From the NCBI GenBank assembly GCA_037013495.1, contig CM072803.1, forward strand, positions 57,611,627-57,675,626: a stretch of DNA of 64,000 nt. The letters are read 5' to 3'. Under the pieces are notes generated by a model. That model was not told the DNA's origin, searched no databases, and saw only the letters and a list, made by a program, of their open reading frames with translations. The translations under genes and the position numbers were made by a program. This DNA is from Hippophae tibetana. Lineage: Eukaryota > Streptophyta > Magnoliopsida > Rosales > Elaeagnaceae. This document shows, piece after piece, positions 59,873 to 64,000 of the stretch. Every line of letters begins with the position of its first letter. Position 1 is the stretch's first letter.

Positions 59873-60074
59873 GCATAATAATTATTACAAATTAAGGCCA
59901 ACTAAGAACCTTGAAAGGGGTGCTTAGTTGCTCATAGTTACTAGGTATAACATTATTGGTTTTGAGACTTCTAGATAGAGAGGTTTTCTATGCTAGAGTG
60001 TTTCAGAGTAGAAAGCTCTGGATATCTGTGTATTCATGTGTGTGTTGAAATGATAATAAAGGTTCATTTTATAG
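59873..60074 (-). promoter_or_regulatory. Pararetroviral promoter TATA box and polyadenylation signal
   Basis: The minus strand has CTATAAAAT at 60066-60074 and AATAAA at 59873-59878, about 190 nt downstream. A polyadenylation signal this close behind the promoter, passed once and used on the second pass, is the caulimovirid arrangement that gives a terminally redundant RNA. The role is inferred from motif positions. Confidence 0.55.
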
Positions 60075-60557
60075 AACAAGGAATCCCTGTTTACAAGACT
60101 AAAATTATTATTTTACCCTTCTTCTAATAATTCATCTGCTTTTCTACTTTAAAGGATAGCCATTACTTTTTTCCTTGGCACATGCTGTCGACTAAGATGT
60201 TGGGTCTACATCTTTATTTCTTTTGTAGTCTTCTACCGACAGTTTCTTTTCCAATTTTTCTTTGTCATTTTCTACCAACAGTTATTTTGATGACATTGAT
60301 GATGACACATATTCATATTCTCAGGCTTTGATGCAGAGAATTCATTTGTGGTCTTTGGTGTCTTTTCTGGCATAGAAGCATAATACCTTCCTTGTTTCTT
60401 GACCAATTTCTAGGTTGTTGCAATTAAAATTGGTTTCATATTTGGTGATTTTTTCACCATCTTCTTCTGACAAAGCCATGCTACTATGGAAAATGATGAT
60501 TACTTTACTAGTTGAATAATTTGCTTTAATCTCAGTAGAATTGTCAATCTTTCCGAG
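60075..60557 (-). other. Intergenic region upstream of the pararetroviral promoter
   Basis: No ORF. It should hold upstream promoter elements; TGACA-like boxes on either strand near 60290-60310 are weak. It lies between the end of the transactivator remnant and the TATA box. Confidence 0.4.
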
Positions 60558-61278
60558 TTAATAGTAAATTTGGCTTAACATTTGTCCTATTAATACACAG
60601 AGTTCTTCTGTGTTGAATTCCTTTTCTAAAAGTGCCCTTGGTTTGGGAACCTCTCTCTTTGTGTTGGAGATCCCTATCTTGATGAAGTGGTAGGGACTAA
60701 TACTTCCTTCCTCATTCCAGTCCATTAATGAACTTCCTGGATATATATTTTCTATTAATTCTGCATGAAATGTTTTATACACAAAAATTGGATCAACTAT
60801 TTTCAATATATTGAATTTACTTCATGTAGGAAATTCCTTGTTTGTAGTATAGAATTTTATATCTTCAATATGTTCTTGGGTAGATTTTCTGGCCAAATTA
60901 TAGAAACTCAACCATTGTAGTTTTCTGAGGTTTCTATATTGGTCATTTTCATCTTCCATGATTGGAGTAGTTCTAGGAGATGTCTCCTTGAATAATATTG
61001 AATACTTTATTTTTGATGTTTCTAGAGGAGATGTTTCTCTAAATATCATTGGAGGCCTTGCTATCTTTCCAAGATTTGTCAATCTGCTTGGAGCTATTGG
61101 TTGTTGTTGTAGCACTAGTTTCGGTGTTTTGTAGTTGACATAACTACCTTCAGCTTCTATTTTTTTGGTGAAAGCTCTATGAGTTACTCCATTAATTCCT
61201 AGAATATATTTGCTAGCTTCTACCTAATTGTTATAAATTCCTAGTTTTGGGCCATTATAGACCACATAAATTTTTTTT
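60558..61278 (-). pseudogene. Pararetroviral transactivator/viroplasmin remnant
   Basis: The motif VVYNGPKLGIYNN, followed at the expected distance by HRAF, is the signature of the caulimovirid transactivator/viroplasmin domain. That protein forms inclusion bodies and allows reinitiation on the polycistronic RNA. The remnant is split by a stop just after the motif and another near 60820. The two largest open pieces are 60822-61115 and 60558-60806. Confidence 0.75.
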
Positions 61279-61303
61279 TGTTCTTCTTTTTTGCCTCATC
61301 TGC

Positions 61304-61549
61304 CTAATTGAGCTTTGTGGTTTCAGAATTTTTTTGTGAACTGTTAGGTTCTTCCTTTTTTAATTGAGATTCCTTGTTTAAGATTCTGGTCTCTAGAGGT
61401 TTTTTTGAACGATTAAGCTCTTCTTGTTTCTTTCCTGTCTCCATAAGAGATTTCTCGAGATATAACAACTCGAGTTGTTCCTGTGGGGTTTTTATCTCAT
61501 TTTCTTTTATCCTGATTTTGATATCAAGATGTTCCATTCTTGAAAACAT
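61304..61549 (-). pseudogene. Charged coiled-coil-like remnant upstream of the transactivator domain
   Basis: 81 open codons rich in E, K, L and S (MEHLDIKIRIKENEIKTPQE...), with heptad-like spacing. The position matches the N-terminal part of the transactivator ORF. A stop separates it from the domain at 61278. The assignment is by position. Confidence 0.5.
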
Positions 61550-61579
61550 AAAAAATAGTTAGAGGTGCTAATTCTCTGG

Positions 61580-61860
61580 TAAGAGCATTAACTAAGTTAT
61601 TTTTATGTTCTGGAAGATGTTTAACATCAAAATTGTAATGGTTGAACCATTGTTACCATCTAACTAGTCTTCCTTATTTGTAATCACCTCCAATATTAGT
61701 TCTTAAGAAATAACCAAAATTCTTGTTATCTGTTCTAACAATGAATCTTGAGCTTATCACATATATTGCAAATTTCTTAATAGCCTTTTTAACAGCTAAA
61801 TATTCTTTTTTCATTACTATGGTAGTTTAATTCTAAACCTTGGAAATATCCTGATGTATA
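61580..61860 (-). pseudogene. Pararetroviral RNase H remnant
   Basis: Tracts such as RTDNKNF, DYKQGRLVRW and DVKHLPEHKN are the later RNase H motifs of caulimovirid polymerases. An in-frame stop lies after LVRW. It follows the RT remnant with about 430 bp of degraded connection region. Confidence 0.75.
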
Positions 61861-62294
61861 TCTACAAAGATATTCATCTTTGTCATCTACTCTTACTTTA
61901 AGAACTGTTCCCCAATATTCTTGTGAAACATATGTTTCAATTATCATCTTATCATCTGGTCCTGGATGGTATAAAGTTGGTAAATTTTTTACCTTTGCTT
62001 TTACTTAATCCATATATAAAGTATCTTCTTCTATCCTTTTCTAAATATGATATTTTTCAATTTTTCTTGTAATGGTTTTCTCATTTATGCAATTTCCTTG
62101 ATATATGCTTTTGCATATGTTAAACATCCTAAAAATCTTTGTAATTAGTTTTTATCTTTTAATTCACTAGGAAAGCCTTGAATATTATTTAGTATATAGG
62201 GTTGTAGATTATGTTTTCCATCTTCAATTTCCAACACTAAGTATTTGATTTTTTGTTGAGCAAGTACTGCTTTCTTTTTAGAGAGTACAATGCC

Positions 62295-62633
62295 TTATTT
62301 TCTACATTCTTGTAGTATGTTGATAATATCCAAATAATGTTTATTTAATTCATTACTGAAAACCAAAATATCATCTATGTAAACATAACAAATATCTTGT
62401 AATTTCTTAAAAATGTTATCCATATATCTTGGAAAAATACCTAGAGCTTGTTTTAATCCAAATGGTATAACTATCCATTGGAATTGACCTTGGGGGAAAC
62501 TAAATGCTGTTAATTTTTGGGAATCATCATCTAGTCTTATTTTCCAAAATCCACTTTTGTAATCAAAACTTGAGAAATATTTATTTCCTTTTATTAAAGA
62601 TAGTAGTTCTTCCTTTTTTGGAATGATCATCAA
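62295..62633 (-). pseudogene. Pararetroviral reverse transcriptase remnant
   Basis: 112 open codons covering RT motifs 2-5: SSFDYKSGFW, FPQGQFQWIVIPFGLKQA and the catalytic box YVYIDDILVFS. YIDD is intact. The rest of the polymerase lies in other frames (62634-62976 upstream and 61860-62294 downstream), so this is one fragment of a broken gene. Confidence 0.85.
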
Positions 62634-62976
62634 TGGTTTCTTTATTTAGTGCTTTAAAGTTTATTATCATCTAGTCTTCTAATGCATGTTAGGGCTTTGT
62701 CTTCCTGTATCTCATGGAGAAAAGAGTTTTGTTTTTCTTCTATATCTAATGAAATATTTTCTAAATAATGTTTATATTGGTATTCTATCTCATCATGTTT
62801 TCGCTTTTTATGTTGTTGATAAAAGTTGGGTTTGAGACAGTTAAAACTTTTCTTACTTTAGAAACATAGATGGTATCTCCTTCTAAGGTTGTGAGAGTTA
62901 TTTTGTCAGAATGTTGTGTGAAAGGTTGATATAAGTTTAGGAAATTATTTCCTATTAACAAATCTACTCCTGTTTC

Positions 62977-63297
62977 TTATTGATATATAGTAGGAATGTG
63001 AAATTTTTCTCTTCCCATCATTATATCAGTATCTTTTAATACCTTGTTGAGTTTTATTGTAGTATTATTAGCAATTCTTACAATTAAATCTTTTGGTGCT
63101 TGTTTCCAGTTGTCTTCTAGAAATACATATCTACTAGCTACACACATACTAGCTCTTATATCTATATATGCATGTAAATTATAAGTGTTACAACCGTTGA
63201 ATTTTAGTCCTACTTTAATGTAAGTACTATTTGGATTTGTAATACTATACAAATCATTCATCTTCTCATGAAGAATATTCATAATTTGAGTGTTCAT
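62977..63297 (-). pseudogene. Pararetroviral aspartic protease remnant
   Basis: 106 open codons with the layout of a caulimovirid protease. The active-site tract reads YIDIRASMC where families have D-[ST]-G-A-S, so Thr/Ser and Gly are lost. The following CVASRYVF and the GREKFHIP-type C-terminal tract fit the family. The enzyme would be inactive. Confidence 0.75.
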
Positions 63298-63318
63298 ATT
63301 CTAAATCAGTTATTTATT

Positions 63319-63515
63319 CTAATAGATAGATACAATAAGTATCATATATATCCCTCGATTGGTTCTAATTCCATTTTGAAAGCTTCTTCTAAGATTTTTG
63401 CTTTTGTATAAATTCCCTTTTAAATTCTTTTTTAAGTTGAAGTCTTCTTGGACATTTATTAGCATAATGTCCTTCCTCATTATAGATCCAACATCTACAT
63501 TTTTTCTTTCCACAA
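63319..63515 (-). pseudogene. CCHC knuckle region of the pararetroviral coat gene
   Basis: In one frame at about 63456-63515 the pattern [14 protein letters not shown] appears: a coat-protein zinc knuckle with its second cysteine replaced by Tyr. The neighbouring 64-codon ATG frame (63319-63513) is in a different phase and is a shadow. Confidence 0.65.
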
Positions 63516-63656
63516 GGGTAATAATTCCTTTTTTCAGAAGGTTTATAAATCTTTCTTCTAAATTATCTTTTCTTGTAGTTTTCTCTATTGAATCTCTTTT
63601 TATATTTTTGGAAATTTTGTTTTTTGAATTTATATTTTTTATATTTATATTTTTGT

Positions 63657-63995
63657 TTATAAGATTTTATAACATCCATATTTCTCTAGTATTCTAAAAT
63701 CTTTTGTATCACAGCAAATTTTATCATTTCCTCTTATTTTTTTATATTCTTTTCTTTCTTGGCATTTAATAATGATCCAATCTTTAAGACTTCTTATTCT
63801 TTCTCCTAGAGTATCTGGTATAGTTTTTCTATTCGTTTGTTCCCAATTTTCGGTTAAGGTTTTATATAATATTCTAGGTAATTTTTGAAAAAATATTTTT
63901 TTATAGGTTGTCTGTATAGAGGGTGGTAACTTATGGTAATATATTTCATATTCACAAATAAAAGAATCTATGTAACACATGTTAAAAATTTCCAT
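63657..63995 (-). pseudogene. Pararetroviral coat protein remnant, cut by the window end
   Basis: 112 open codons with IDSFICEYEIYYHKLP near the start and a K/E-rich body, in the style of caulimovirid coat-protein cores. The frame ends at 63657 before the zinc-knuckle region. More of the gene should lie right of 64000. Confidence 0.6.
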
Positions 63996-64000
63996 ATTTG

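Larger units (their letters stand above)
58879..64000 (-). mobile_element. Degraded endogenous pararetrovirus (Caulimoviridae-like), partial
   Basis: Minus-strand order from the window end: coat protein, CCHC knuckle, aspartic protease, reverse transcriptase, RNase H, transactivator/viroplasmin, promoter and tRNA-Met primer site. That is the gene order of caulimovirids that carry a transactivator gene (for example Caulimovirus, Soymovirus and Cavemovirus relatives). Every gene has stops or frame changes and the protease active site is altered, so this is a fossil copy. It continues beyond 64000, where more of the coat gene should lie. Exact genus is unresolved. Confidence 0.85.

Overview
The window is nuclear DNA of a flowering plant, probably a eudicot. 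It is AT-rich and dominated by plant transposable elements: Athila-type Ty3/gypsy, Tork-type Ty1/copia, CACTA, a TRIM and a plant pararetrovirus copy. It holds one clear cellular gene, an eight-exon cystinosin homologue. I cannot name the species.

Layout. 1-4078 and 18664-29336 are one tandem array of about 10.6 copies of a 1393-bp unit. It is split by a 14580-bp Athila element (4079-18658) with 2103-bp LTRs and a 5-bp target duplication. The array unit is a chimera: about 1.1 kb is the 5' part of an LTR, rich in G-boxes and CCAAT boxes, and about 0.29 kb is a fragment of CACTA TNP2 transposase. The array's right edge runs without a break into a decayed CACTA element on the minus strand (CACTA-1, to 32886). 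Next come a decayed plus-strand copia element (about 33600-37771), a fragment of the same G-box LTR (37772-38562) and a decayed minus-strand copia element with its 5' LTR (38563-43519). The cystinosin gene is at 44440-46905 (minus) with a TRIM in its last intron. After 3 kb of featureless DNA, a second CACTA element of the same family (CACTA-2, plus strand, from 50196) carries a solo G-box LTR (52595-54563) inside its transposase gene and ends in a Ulp1-like protease domain. A 138-bp-arm inverted repeat (57798-58108) follows. The right end (58879-64000, minus) is a degraded caulimovirid-like endogenous pararetrovirus.

How the parts relate. The sequence supports this order: CACTA insertion; insertion of a G-box LTR retroelement into its TNP2 gene; amplification of the LTR/TNP2 junction into a tandem array; then a recent Athila insertion into one array unit. 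The Athila element has intact gag and gag-pol frames, a tRNA-Asp primer site and only one LTR mismatch that I could see. Unusually it has a second gag gene upstream of gag-pol whose zinc knuckle has lost two cysteines. The most novel points are the array's hybrid origin and its amplified G-box clusters, the doubled gag, and two hairpins in the Athila leader with compensatory base changes.
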